Shown here: positions 51,503 through 59,726 of the stretch, piece by piece
Layout of the letters: every line of letters starts with the position of its first letter
How positions within the stretch are numbered: position 1 is the stretch's first letter
NCBI GenBank assembly: GCA_023404095.1
Contig: JAEYDD010000051.1
Span: 62,001-126,000, forward strand
Length of the DNA: 64,000 bases
Direction: 5' to 3'
Source of the DNA: Pseudomonadota bacterium
GTDB taxonomy: Bacteria > Pseudomonadota > Alphaproteobacteria > Rhizobiales > Rhizobiaceae
Notes under the pieces: generated by a model
What the model was told of the DNA's origin: nothing
Database searches by the model: none
The model's input: only the letters and a program-made list of their open reading frames with translations
Position numbers and translations under genes: made by a program

Positions 51503-52327
51503 TCAATCTCGCGCATGGCGGTATACCAGTCCGGCGAGGCAGGTTTTCATCTTTTCCACAATCATCGCTGGCGCCTCGATCATCGGAAAATGGCCGGAGT
51601 CGTAAGGGATGACCTCCGTGGCCGCGAAACAGCCCATCGGTTCGGGATGGGCACGGCGCGCAACCCAGGTGGAATTGAGCATCACGGCCGGGCAGGCGAC
51701 AAGCGGCCAGCGCTCCTCGGCGTCCCAGGCAAAGAGCCTGTCCTTGACGTCGAGCGCGAACTCCATCGGTGCCGCCGACACCATGTCGTCGGTGATCGAC
51801 TGCCGTAGCGTTTCGGGCGTGTCCGGATGGACGATGTTGTCGATCATGCCGCGCATCCGCCCCGTATAGTCGGTGGCAAAGTCGGCATGCCGTCTGGTGA
51901 TTTCAGCATCGGGCACCCGGCCGTAATAGTCGCGGTCCGTCAGCGTATCGAGACCCACAAGGGCGCGGATCCGCGCCGGCGCGCAGATCGCCGCCTCCGT
52001 CATGACCGGCCCGCCCATGGAATGGCCAACGAGCACGGCACCGTCGATACCAAGATGGGCGAGCACCTGCGAGACGGCGGCACCCATGGCGTTGATCGTC
52101 TGCCCTTCCTTCGGAGGCGGCGCCATGCCGCCGAACCCCGGAAGCGTCAGTGCCAGGATGCGATAGTCCCGGGCGAGGGCCGGCACGATCGGATTCCAGA
52201 TATCGGCATTACCGCACCATCCATGAACAAGCACAAGCCAGTCCCCGTCTCCAACCGTGCGGTAGCCGACGCGGCCGCCCATGGGGGCGTTCAACATTTC
52301 GAGTGCGGGCAAGTTTTCAACGGTCAT
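51503..52327 (-). CDS. Alpha/beta hydrolase
   Basis: 274 residues. The oxyanion stretch is LVLVHGWCGNADIW near residue 31, the nucleophile serine is in LVGHSMGGP near residue 99, and the catalytic histidine in YDSGHFPMIEAP near residue 250. It resembles esterases and ring-opening hydrolases such as the aminoacrylate/RutD and 3-oxoadipate enol-lactonase groups, but the reaction is not set by sequence. It lies 3 bp after the permease gene and 25 bp before the GntR gene. Confidence 0.83.
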   Translation of the reverse strand: MTVENLPALEMLNAPMGGRVGYRTVGDGDWLVLVHGWCGNADIWNPIVPALARDYRILALTLPGFGGMAPPPKEGQTINAMGAAVSQVLAHLGIDGAVLVGHSMGGPVMTEAAICAPARIRALVGLDTLTDRDYYGRVPDAEITRRHADFATDYTGRMRGMIDNIVHPDTPETLRQSITDDMVSAAPMEFALDVKDRLFAWDAEERWPLVACPAVMLNSTWVARRAHPEPMGCFAATEVIPYDSGHFPMIEAPAMIVEKMKTCLAGLVYRHARD

Positions 52328-52330
52328 CGC

Positions 52331-53176
52331 TCACCCCTTGATGCCGCTCGTGGTCATGCCCTGGGTGAAGTATTTCTGCAGCAGCAGGAAAAGCAGGATG
52401 AGCGGCAAGGTGGCGACAGTCGCGCCGGCGAAGGTTTCGCCCCAGTTCGGCAACTGGGTCGGCGATCCCTGCTGGGCGATCGCTACCTGGATCACCTGGT
52501 GAGCGGGATCCTGAACGATGACGAGCGGCCAGAGGAAGCTGTTCCAGGAAAAGAGGAAGGTGATGAGCCCAAGGGTGAGCATGGGCACCTTCACATTCGG
52601 CAGGACGATGGAGAAGAAGATGCGCACATGCCCGGCGCCATCAATGCGAGCGGCGTCTTCCAGTTCCACCGGCAGCTCTTCGAACGCCTGCTTCAGCAGA
52701 AACAGGCCAAACGGGCTGGCGATCCAGGGAATCATGATGCCGAGCAACGTGTTGGAGAGCCCGAGCCCCGAGACGACCTGGTAGAGCGGCACCATCAGCG
52801 CCTCGATCGGCAGCAGGAAGGTGAGCAGGATCATCACGAAAACGATCTTTGCCCCGGGGAAGCGGATGCGCGTCAGCGAGTAGGCGGCCATCGCGCAGAG
52901 CAGCAGCGTCAGCGCCACCTGCCCGCCAGCGACGATCGCGGTGTTGACGAGCGCCCTGAGCACGTTGGTGCGTTCAAAGAGCGTGCGGTAGTTCTCCCAT
53001 GTACCTTCGACGGGAAAGAAGGCCTTCCAGGAAAGCGGCGTGACGTCGTTGAAGAGCGTGAGCTGGTTCTTGAAGGATGACGCCACGATCCAGGCGTAGG
53101 GCGCGAGGAAGCAGCACAGTATGAGGGCGATGACGAGGGCGACGAAGAGGGCGCGCTGGAGGGGATGCGTCTTCAT
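52331..53176 (-). CDS. Sugar/glycerophosphate-type ABC transporter permease, MalG/UgpE family
   Basis: 281 residues from the ATG at 53176, 1 bp after the previous permease; a longer frame is rejected. Six membrane segments and the coupling loop PVELEDAARIDGAGHVRIFF near residue 188 are characteristic of MalG/UgpE proteins, as are IPWIASPFGLFLLKQAFEEL and AQQGSPTQLPNWGETFAG. It should pair with the MalF-type permease encoded upstream, which is frameshifted in this sequence. Confidence 0.88.
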   Translation of the reverse strand: MKTHPLQRALFVALVIALILCCFLAPYAWIVASSFKNQLTLFNDVTPLSWKAFFPVEGTWENYRTLFERTNVLRALVNTAIVAGGQVALTLLLCAMAAYSLTRIRFPGAKIVFVMILLTFLLPIEALMVPLYQVVSGLGLSNTLLGIMIPWIASPFGLFLLKQAFEELPVELEDAARIDGAGHVRIFFSIVLPNVKVPMLTLGLITFLFSWNSFLWPLVIVQDPAHQVIQVAIAQQGSPTQLPNWGETFAGATVATLPLILLFLLLQKYFTQGMTTSGIKG

Positions 53177-53177
53177 G

Positions 53178-54121
53178 TCAGTAGTTCCAGCGTGAGCGCA
53201 AGAGCGCCATCTGAAGCGTCGAGATGGCAAGCACGACGAGGAGCAGTACGACGGAGAGCGCCGAGGCATAACCGGCCTGCTGCATGATGAAGGCGGTGTT
53301 GTAAATGTGGTAGACGACGAGGTTAGTTGCCTCCTGCGGGCCGCCCTGCGTCATGAGGAAGGCCGGAGCGAACGCCTGAAGCGAGAAAACCGTCATGATG
53401 ACGACCACGAAGAGCGTTGTGCGCGAAAGAAGAGGGATCGTCACGTTCCAAAGGACCTGACGCTTCGTCGCCCCGTCGATGCGGGCGGCCTCCGTCAATT
53501 CCGCCGGCAGACCCTGGAGCCCTGCGAGAAACAGGATTGCACCGAAACCACCTGCTGCCAGAGCGTCATGACGATCAGCGCCGGCAACGCCTGGCCGGTG
53601 GAGGTCAGGAAGGGCTGATTGCCTACACCCGCGAGGTTGAGCACACCGTTGAGCAGGCCGTTCGACGGATCGAGCAGGAACGACCACATGGTCGCCACCA
53701 CCACCGCGGAGGTGACGACCGGCAGCATGATCATCGTTCGCACGAGGCCGCGCGCCGGCAGCTTCGAGTTCAGGAACAGCGCCAGCAGGAAGGCGATCGG
53801 GATCACCGTGAAGACGACGCCGAGCGCGAAGAGGAAGGTGACGCCGAAGCTGACGGCGGCATCCTCGTATTCGATCATGTCGGTGAAGTTGCGCAACCCG
53901 ACGAACTTCGCCGCAGCCGGATTAAGCAGGCTGTAGTCGAGCACGCTGTTCCTTGCCATCACGACCAGCGGCACGTACTGGAAGACCAGCAGCAGGATCA
54001 TGAAGGGCGCAAGGAACCCGGCCGCGAAAAGCCAGTCCCGCTTCTGTCGGCGGGTAACCGGCTTGCGAGCCCTGGCTTTCGTTCCGGCCGAAGCCGCAGT
54101 TAGGATGTTCGGGACCGACAT
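53178..54121 (-). pseudogene. Frameshifted sugar-type ABC permease, MalF/UgpA family
   Basis: The gene reads normally for about 191 residues (MSVPNILTAA start, membrane segments, ALPALIVMTLWQQV) and then leaves the frame; the next frame continues exactly in family style with GFGAILFLAGLQGLPAELTE, the EAA loop and FLMTQGGPQEATN to the end. One G missing near 53548-53550 (GGTGGTTTC in place of GGTGGGTTTC on the coding strand) explains it. Restored, the protein has 314 residues, normal for the family. The break is before the coupling loop, so the product as written would be useless. It is either a true mutation or a base-call error in a G run. Confidence 0.82.
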
Positions 54122-54136
54122 GCCTGCATCCGTTCG

Positions 54137-55444
54137 TTAGCGGTCGAGAACCCGCTGGACCTTCTTTTCCGCGTCGCCCATCAGCTCGGCCGGATCGCCG
54201 CCAAAGGCGATAGCGCGCAACGCATCCGTGACCAGCTTGTCGTACTGGGCGAATTTCGCTCCCGGCGGACGCGGCTGGCCCCATTCCTGAAGCTGGTCGA
54301 CGAAGACTTTCATCGGATAGCCGTTGTAGACCTCGAAGCGGGGGAACAGGCTCTTCAGGGTCGGCAGGTTGCCGCGCTGGCTGACGTTCATGTAGGCGTA
54401 TTCACCCCACGACATGTCGACCACGAATTTCGCGGCGACATCGAGGTTGCGCGAGCGCGCGGCCACACCGATCGTCGTCGATCCCGTATGGACGATGGGT
54501 GTCTTGAAATGAGGAATCGGCGTGATGCCCCAGTCGAACTTGGGATCCTTGAGCAGAGCGTTCCCCGCAGCCGGCGTATCGATGTAGAAGCAGGCCTTGC
54601 CGTCGAAGAACGCATTGGGGATACCGACCTTTGGCGCCACGCCTTCGGAGTTGAAGAGCGAGCGATAGAAGGTAAGCGCCTCAACCGCCTCCGGCGTGTT
54701 GAGGTAACCCGTGACCGACTTGCCGTCAGGCGAAAGCGCCCAGAAGGTCTTGTAGGCGCTGCTCGATGGGTCCGCGTTCGGGTCGCCGGCCGAGCGCTGG
54801 TAGATCAGGTCCTGATAGACCAGGCCGGGCTGGCCGTTGCCGAAGCGCGTCGGGCCGAGCCCCCAGACGGTGGGCGAGCTGGCCGGGCCCTGTTGGCAGG
54901 CCTTGAAGGCTTCCAGCGCGTCGGGCCAGGTCCAGGCCTTCTCCAGGGTCTGCGGCGGCTTTATGCCGGCCGCCTCCACGAGCGCCCTGTTGTAGTACAT
55001 TGCGACGGTGGTCTGTTCGATGCCCGGCGAATAGACCTCACCCTGATAGCTGTGTTCGGTCTTCGTCGCCGGGAGGATGTCCTCGTCCCAGCCTTCCGGC
55101 AGGTACTTTGTCAGCGGCAAGAGGATGCCGGATGCAGCATAGGACTGCGTGTTCGGCCCGTCGTAGACCAGGATATCCGGCGGGTTGGAGCTTGCCGCCT
55201 GGACCGAGATCGTATCGGCGAGCTGGGCAAACGGCACCTCGTTGATGTCGAACTGGACGCACGGGTTTTCCTTCTGCCAGGCCTCCATGGGCGCCGGATA
55301 GGGATAGTTGCCGGGTGTGCGAAGGATCCGGAGCGTTACGGTCTCGCCCGTGCAGGCTGCCGTGTCCTGAGCGTGGGCCACGCTGGGACTGCCGAGCGCC
55401 GTCGCAGCCAGCAGGCCGGCGAGGAGCAGATTGCGGGTCTTCAT
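54137..55444 (-). CDS. Sugar/glycerophosphate-type ABC transporter binding protein
   Basis: 435 residues, of the MalE/UgpB (SBP_bac_1) class. The signal peptide ends near SPSVAHAQDT. The mature part has the family pattern GNYPYPAPMEAWQKENPCVQ at the start, LLPLTKYLPEGWDEDILPAT, and GGDPAELMGDAEKKVQRVLD at the end. Ligands include sugars, polyols and glycerophosphodiesters. It is the second gene of the leftward operon, after the ATPase. Confidence 0.88.
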   Translation of the reverse strand: MKTRNLLLAGLLAATALGSPSVAHAQDTAACTGETVTLRILRTPGNYPYPAPMEAWQKENPCVQFDINEVPFAQLADTISVQAASSNPPDILVYDGPNTQSYAASGILLPLTKYLPEGWDEDILPATKTEHSYQGEVYSPGIEQTTVAMYYNRALVEAAGIKPPQTLEKAWTWPDALEAFKACQQGPASSPTVWGLGPTRFGNGQPGLVYQDLIYQRSAGDPNADPSSSAYKTFWALSPDGKSVTGYLNTPEAVEALTFYRSLFNSEGVAPKVGIPNAFFDGKACFYIDTPAAGNALLKDPKFDWGITPIPHFKTPIVHTGSTTIGVAARSRNLDVAAKFVVDMSWGEYAYMNVSQRGNLPTLKSLFPRFEVYNGYPMKVFVDQLQEWGQPRPPGAKFAQYDKLVTDALRAIAFGGDPAELMGDAEKKVQRVLDR

Positions 55445-55500
55445 CAGCTGTTCTCCTTGGTCTTGTTGAACGTCGCGGGTTTGTCCGGCCGCAGGCTCTT

Positions 55501-56583
55501 CTAGAGGGCGCGCCCGGTCGCGGGGTCAAAGATCGAGATCCGGTCGAAGGCGATGCGGAGATCCTGCCGTTCGCCTTCACCCGCTGCGTGCTCGGGCGGC
55601 AGCATGGCCGAACAGGCGACGCCCGCGAACCTGAAATGGACGAGAGTGGTCGGGCCGAGCAGTTCCGCCATATCGACCGTGACGGTAAGCGCGGGCGCCG
55701 CGTCGACAACGAAGTGTTCCGGCCGAACGCCGATTTCCACCGACTGCCCGAGGCGCTTTGCCAGCCCCTCGGCCTTCGCCGCGGGAGCAGGGATGATCGA
55801 CTGGTCGAGTTTCAGCGCCACGCCGTCGTCGGACATCACAACTTCCGCCGGCAGGAGATTCATGGTCGGGCTGCCGATGAACCCGGCGACAAACCGCGTT
55901 GCCGGCCGCTCGTAGAGTTCCTGCGGCGTACCCTGCTGCTCGATCTTGCCGCGATGCAGCACGACGACACGATCGGCCAGTGTCATCGCCTCGACCTGAT
56001 CGTGCGTGACATAGATCGTCGTTGCCTTCAGCCGCTTGTGGAGGCGGCGGATTTCCGCCCGCATCTGGCCACGCAGCTTGGCATCAAGGTTGGAAAGCGG
56101 CTCATCGAAGAGGAAGACGGCGGGATCGCGCACCATGGCGCGGCCCATCGCGACGCGCTGTCGCTGCCCGCCTGAAAGTTGCTTGGGCCGGCGGTCAAGC
56201 AGGGCACCGATGTCGAGCACTTCGGCCGCCGCCTCGACCCGGCGACGGATTTCCACCTTGTCCATGCTTGCAAGCCGAAGGCCGAAGCTCATGTTCTGCG
56301 CCACGGTCATATGCGGGTAGAGCGCATAGTTCTGGAAGACCATGGCGATATCGCGCTCGCGCGGCTCCAGTTCGTCGACACGGCGATCGCCGATCCAGAT
56401 CTGGCCGTCGGAGAGCTCCTCGAGGCCCGCGATCATGCGCAGCGTTGTCGATTTACCGCAACCCGACGGGCCGACGAGGACGACGAATTCGCCACTGCGG
56501 ATATCGAGACTAAGGTCCTCGATCGTATTGGCTGAGGCGTTCTCGTAGGTCTTTCCGACACGTTTGAGGGAGACGTCTGCCAT
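55501..56583 (-). CDS. Sugar/glycerophosphate-type ABC transporter ATPase, MalK/UgpC family
   Basis: 360 residues from the ATG at 56583; a longer frame runs into the promoter and is rejected. Walker A is GPSGCGKST, the signature LSGGQRQRVAMGRAM and Walker B VFLFDEPLSNLDAKLR, followed by a C-terminal TOBE-type regulatory domain of about 120 residues (QSVEIGVRPEHFVV). It leads the leftward operon of ATPase, binding protein, two permeases, hydrolase, GntR and dehydrogenase. Confidence 0.9.
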   Translation of the reverse strand: MADVSLKRVGKTYENASANTIEDLSLDIRSGEFVVLVGPSGCGKSTTLRMIAGLEELSDGQIWIGDRRVDELEPRERDIAMVFQNYALYPHMTVAQNMSFGLRLASMDKVEIRRRVEAAAEVLDIGALLDRRPKQLSGGQRQRVAMGRAMVRDPAVFLFDEPLSNLDAKLRGQMRAEIRRLHKRLKATTIYVTHDQVEAMTLADRVVVLHRGKIEQQGTPQELYERPATRFVAGFIGSPTMNLLPAEVVMSDDGVALKLDQSIIPAPAAKAEGLAKRLGQSVEIGVRPEHFVVDAAPALTVTVDMAELLGPTTLVHFRFAGVACSAMLPPEHAAGEGERQDLRIAFDRISIFDPATGRAL

Positions 56584-56645
56584 GGGAATCTTCCTGAGCG
56601 TCCAATCAAAAGCCGACCCGAAGGCCTGCGGCACTTTGATGGCAT

Positions 56646-56678
56646 TTTCGTATTCACGCAATACCTTTACGTATACAA
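56646..56678 (+). promoter_or_regulatory. Tandem GntR-type sites upstream of the MalK-type ATPase
   Basis: TTTCGTATTCAC (56646-56657) and TTACGTATACAA (56667-56678) start 21 bp apart, 63-95 bp before the ATPase start. The second differs from the SDR-promoter copy TTACGTATGCAG at two positions. Confidence 0.62.
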
Positions 56679-56842
56679 AAAATGGAAACTGGCGATATTT
56701 GACACAAATGGCGAATTATGAGGCGATTTGCCCACGCATTGTGCCCAGACACTGGGCAAAGGTGGAAAATGAACCCCTTGCTCAGGCCGAAAATAAAAAA
56801 CATTCCATGTCACGGCGGAAAAGTATGGACACTGCGGAAAAA

Positions 56843-56875
56843 TTACGTATGCAGGAAATAGAAATATGTATTCAG
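56843..56875 (+). promoter_or_regulatory. Tandem GntR-type sites upstream of the SDR gene
   Basis: TTACGTATGCAG (56843-56854) and ATATGTATTCAG (56864-56875) start 21 bp apart. The second ends 2 bases before the ribosome site AGGAG, so a bound protein would stop polymerase in the leader. Confidence 0.66.
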
Positions 56876-56888
56876 ACAGGAGATGCAG

Positions 56889-57665
56889 GTGGAACTCAAT
56901 CTGGCTGGAAAGACGGCGCTGATTACGGGGGCCTCCCAAGGGATCGGTCACGCCATCGCCAAGGTGCTGGCGGCGGAGGGGTGCCATCTTCACCTCGCCG
57001 CGCGCAACCGCGCCGCCATGGAAGAACTGAAGAAGGAACTTGCCATCTATCCCGTCGAGGTCACCGTCCATGAGGCGGACCTCGGCACGACGGAAGCGAT
57101 GGTCGCACTGGACAAGGCGTGCGGCGACTACGACATACTCATGAACAATGCCGGCGACATCCCGGCCGGTTCGATCGAGGACGTCACCGACGAATCGATC
57201 CGCCGCGGCTTCGATCTCAAGGTCTTCGGCTACATCACGCTCTCCCGCGCGTTCTGGAAGCGGCGGAAGGGCAAGGGTGGCGTCATCATCAACGTCATCG
57301 GCAATTCCGGCGAAAACTGGGATGCGGCATACTTCGCGGGCTCGACGGGCAATGCCGCCCTGATGAGCTTCACCAAGGCACTTGGCGGACGCAGCATGGA
57401 CGAGGGCATTCGTGTCGTCGGCGTGAACCCCGGTCCCGTCGACACGCCGCGCATGTTCAAGATCATGAAGCGCAAGGCGATCGACATGCTGGGCGACGAA
57501 TCGCGCTGGGAGGAACTCTACGACAAGTATCCCGGAAAGCGTCCGGCGACGGCCGAAGAGGTTGCCGATCTCTGCGTTTTCCTCGCCTCGCCGAAGGCAG
57601 GCTACATCAGCGGTACGGTCGTCACGATCGATGGCGGCATCGCCGCCCGCGGCTCGGTGATCTGA
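56889..57665 (+). CDS. SDR-family oxidoreductase with an atypical active site
   Basis: 258 residues from the GTG at 56889, which has AGGAG 6 bases upstream; an ATG at 56883 directly abuts that site. The NAD(P) motif TGASQGIGHAIAKVLA and NNAG are normal. The Ser-Tyr-Lys region is not: in NSGENWDAAYFAGSTGNAAL the usual YxxxK is missing (aligned on the following SFTKALGG, Gly and Asn stand in the Tyr and Lys places). Such divergent SDRs occur in alphaproteobacteria without a settled reaction. It begins the rightward catabolic operon. Confidence 0.82.
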   Translation: MELNLAGKTALITGASQGIGHAIAKVLAAEGCHLHLAARNRAAMEELKKELAIYPVEVTVHEADLGTTEAMVALDKACGDYDILMNNAGDIPAGSIEDVTDESIRRGFDLKVFGYITLSRAFWKRRKGKGGVIINVIGNSGENWDAAYFAGSTGNAALMSFTKALGGRSMDEGIRVVGVNPGPVDTPRMFKIMKRKAIDMLGDESRWEELYDKYPGKRPATAEEVADLCVFLASPKAGYISGTVVTIDGGIAARGSVI

Positions 57666-57670
57666 TCGCC

Positions 57671-58801
57671 ATGGCCGACGCACGCACCCGCAACCGCTAT
57701 TTCGACGACCTTTTCTCCACGCCGGACCTGGCGTGGATGGGCCAAAATACCAACCACGTCCCCGCGCATCCGGCCATCGTCGAGGCGATGGTCAGGTCGG
57801 TGGAAGCCGGTGAGTTCAACGCCTATGCGCCGCCGATGGGCTTCGAGGCGCTACGCAGCGCCATCGTCGCCGATCTCGGCGTCAAGGCCGGCGAGGCGCT
57901 CGTTACCGAGGGCGGCGTCAACGCGCTCGCCATGATATGCAAGGCGCGCGCCAAGCCCGGCACGACACTGGTTACCACCGATCCAACCTGGAAATGGCCG
58001 TGCATGTTCGCCGAGCAGGCCGGCGCCGAGGTGATCCAGATCCCGATCTACGATCCAGCGACAAACTACAAGCTGACGCCGGAAGCGCTTCGTGCCGCCG
58101 TCGACGAGCGTTGCGCGCTTATCTACATCGTCGATCCGAACAATCCGCTCGGCATCCGCTACGAGCGGGAGGAAATCGAAGCCTTCGCCGAGATTGCCCG
58201 CTCGGTCGGCGCGCTTATGATCCATGACTGCACCTATCGCGACTTCGCCGACGGCCACACGCCGGTGCTGCAGGTTGCGCCGGAGGGCACCGTTGTCTCA
58301 CTCAGCTTCTCGAAGTGGCTGGGTCTGGCCGGCATGCGCATCGGCGCCCTGGTAGCCGAACCGAAGCTGGTGGACGAATTCTCGGCCGCCTCGACCTCGG
58401 TCCTCGGTGCCTCCGTGGTCGCCCAGCGTGCCGCCATGGCGGGCCTCTCGGTCAAGCCGGAATGGATGCAGGAGGTTCGTCGCCTCGATCGAGCCAACAA
58501 GGCGATGATTGTCGAAGCCGCCGGGAACGCCGGCCTCTCGGTACCGATTCCTGTCTCGCACGGCAATTTCCTCGTGCTCGAGACCGCTGCGACCGGGGTG
58601 TCTCCGGAAGCGATCGTTGAGGCCGCACGGCGCGAAGGCGTGATGATCCGGCAGGGCCGCTATCACACCGCCGCCTTCGGCGACCGTTTCATCAAGGTCT
58701 CGACCTCGGTGCCGGGCGCCTGGGCCGAGCGTTTCTGCGAAGGCCTGCCGCGCTACATCGAGACGGCACGCACGCTCAACGACGTACCGGCCCTGTTCTA
58801 G
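57671..58801 (+). CDS. Class I/II pyridoxal-phosphate aminotransferase
   Basis: 376 residues from the ATG at 57671, 5 bp after the SDR gene; a longer frame over that gene is rejected. The cofactor lysine is in VVSLSFSKWLGLAGMRIG near residue 216, DPNNPLGIRY contains the conserved asparagine, and the phosphate region is TDPTWKWPCMF. It is an aspartate/alanine-type transaminase; the substrate, perhaps an amino acid released by the carbamoylase or amidase of the operon, is not determined. Confidence 0.87.
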   Translation: MADARTRNRYFDDLFSTPDLAWMGQNTNHVPAHPAIVEAMVRSVEAGEFNAYAPPMGFEALRSAIVADLGVKAGEALVTEGGVNALAMICKARAKPGTTLVTTDPTWKWPCMFAEQAGAEVIQIPIYDPATNYKLTPEALRAAVDERCALIYIVDPNNPLGIRYEREEIEAFAEIARSVGALMIHDCTYRDFADGHTPVLQVAPEGTVVSLSFSKWLGLAGMRIGALVAEPKLVDEFSAASTSVLGASVVAQRAAMAGLSVKPEWMQEVRRLDRANKAMIVEAAGNAGLSVPIPVSHGNFLVLETAATGVSPEAIVEAARREGVMIRQGRYHTAAFGDRFIKVSTSVPGAWAERFCEGLPRYIETARTLNDVPALF

Positions 58802-58843
58802 GGCCGGCACTGATACGGCAACTGATCGAGAAAGAGGCTCCGC

Positions 58844-59722
58844 ATGTATGCGACCGCGCGCGATGGGACCAGGCTCTACTACGAGACCGCAGGGGAGGGC
58901 GGCACGCCCATTCTCTTCGTCCACGAGTTCGGCGGCAACTACGATGCCTGGGAGCCGCAGATGAGCTTCTTCGCGCGCCGCCACCGCTGCATCACCTACG
59001 CGGCACGCGGCTATGCGCCGTCCGATATCCCCGAGGATGTCGAAAGGTATTCCCAGGCGATCGCGGCATCGGATGCGCTTGCCGTGCTCGATGCGCTCGG
59101 CATCGGGAAGGCGCATGTCGTCGGTCTGTCGATGGGCGGCTTTGCCACGCTGCATTTCGGCCTGCGCTATCCCGAACGCGCTCTGTCGCTGACGATTGCG
59201 GGTGCGGGCTACGGCACGGAGCGGGAAACGGCCGACTATTTCCGCAATACCTCGCTGAAGGTGGCGGAGAATTTCGAAAGGGACCCGGCCGGTTTTTCGA
59301 AGATCTATTCGCTCGGCGCAAGCCGTGTGCAGTTCCAGAACAAGGATCCGCGCGGCTGGGCTGCCTTCGCCGAACGCCTTTCGCGCCATTCGGCGATCGG
59401 TGCCGCCAACACGATGCGCGGCGTGCAGTGCCGCCGCCCGTCATTCTGGGACCTCGAGGAGGAGCTGAAGCGCATGACCGTGCCGACGCTCGTAATGACC
59501 GGCGACGAGGATGACCACTGCCTCCAGCCGTCGATCTACCTCAAGAAGATGCTGCCCGCCGCCGGCCTCGCGATCCTGCCGAAGACAGGCCACACGCTGA
59601 ACCTCGAAGAACCCGCACTCTTCAATGCACTCGTCGCCGATTTCATCGCGCAGGCCGAACAGGGTGCCTGGAAGGTGCGCGATCCACGCGCCGATCCCGG
59701 TCAGGTCATGCGGACGGAGTAG
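58844..59722 (+). CDS. Alpha/beta hydrolase
   Basis: 292 residues. The oxyanion region is ILFVHEFGGNYDAWEPQ near residue 25, the serine in VVGLSMGGFATLH near residue 90, the acid in VMTGDEDDHCLQ and the histidine in PKTGHTLNLEEP. It is of the same broad class as the hydrolase at 51.5 kb but clearly another subgroup (haloperoxidase/lactonase style). It lies 42 bp after the aminotransferase gene and 4 bp before the M20 gene. Confidence 0.85.
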   Translation: MYATARDGTRLYYETAGEGGTPILFVHEFGGNYDAWEPQMSFFARRHRCITYAARGYAPSDIPEDVERYSQAIAASDALAVLDALGIGKAHVVGLSMGGFATLHFGLRYPERALSLTIAGAGYGTERETADYFRNTSLKVAENFERDPAGFSKIYSLGASRVQFQNKDPRGWAAFAERLSRHSAIGAANTMRGVQCRRPSFWDLEEELKRMTVPTLVMTGDEDDHCLQPSIYLKKMLPAAGLAILPKTGHTLNLEEPALFNALVADFIAQAEQGAWKVRDPRADPGQVMRTE

Positions 59723-59726
59723 GGGC

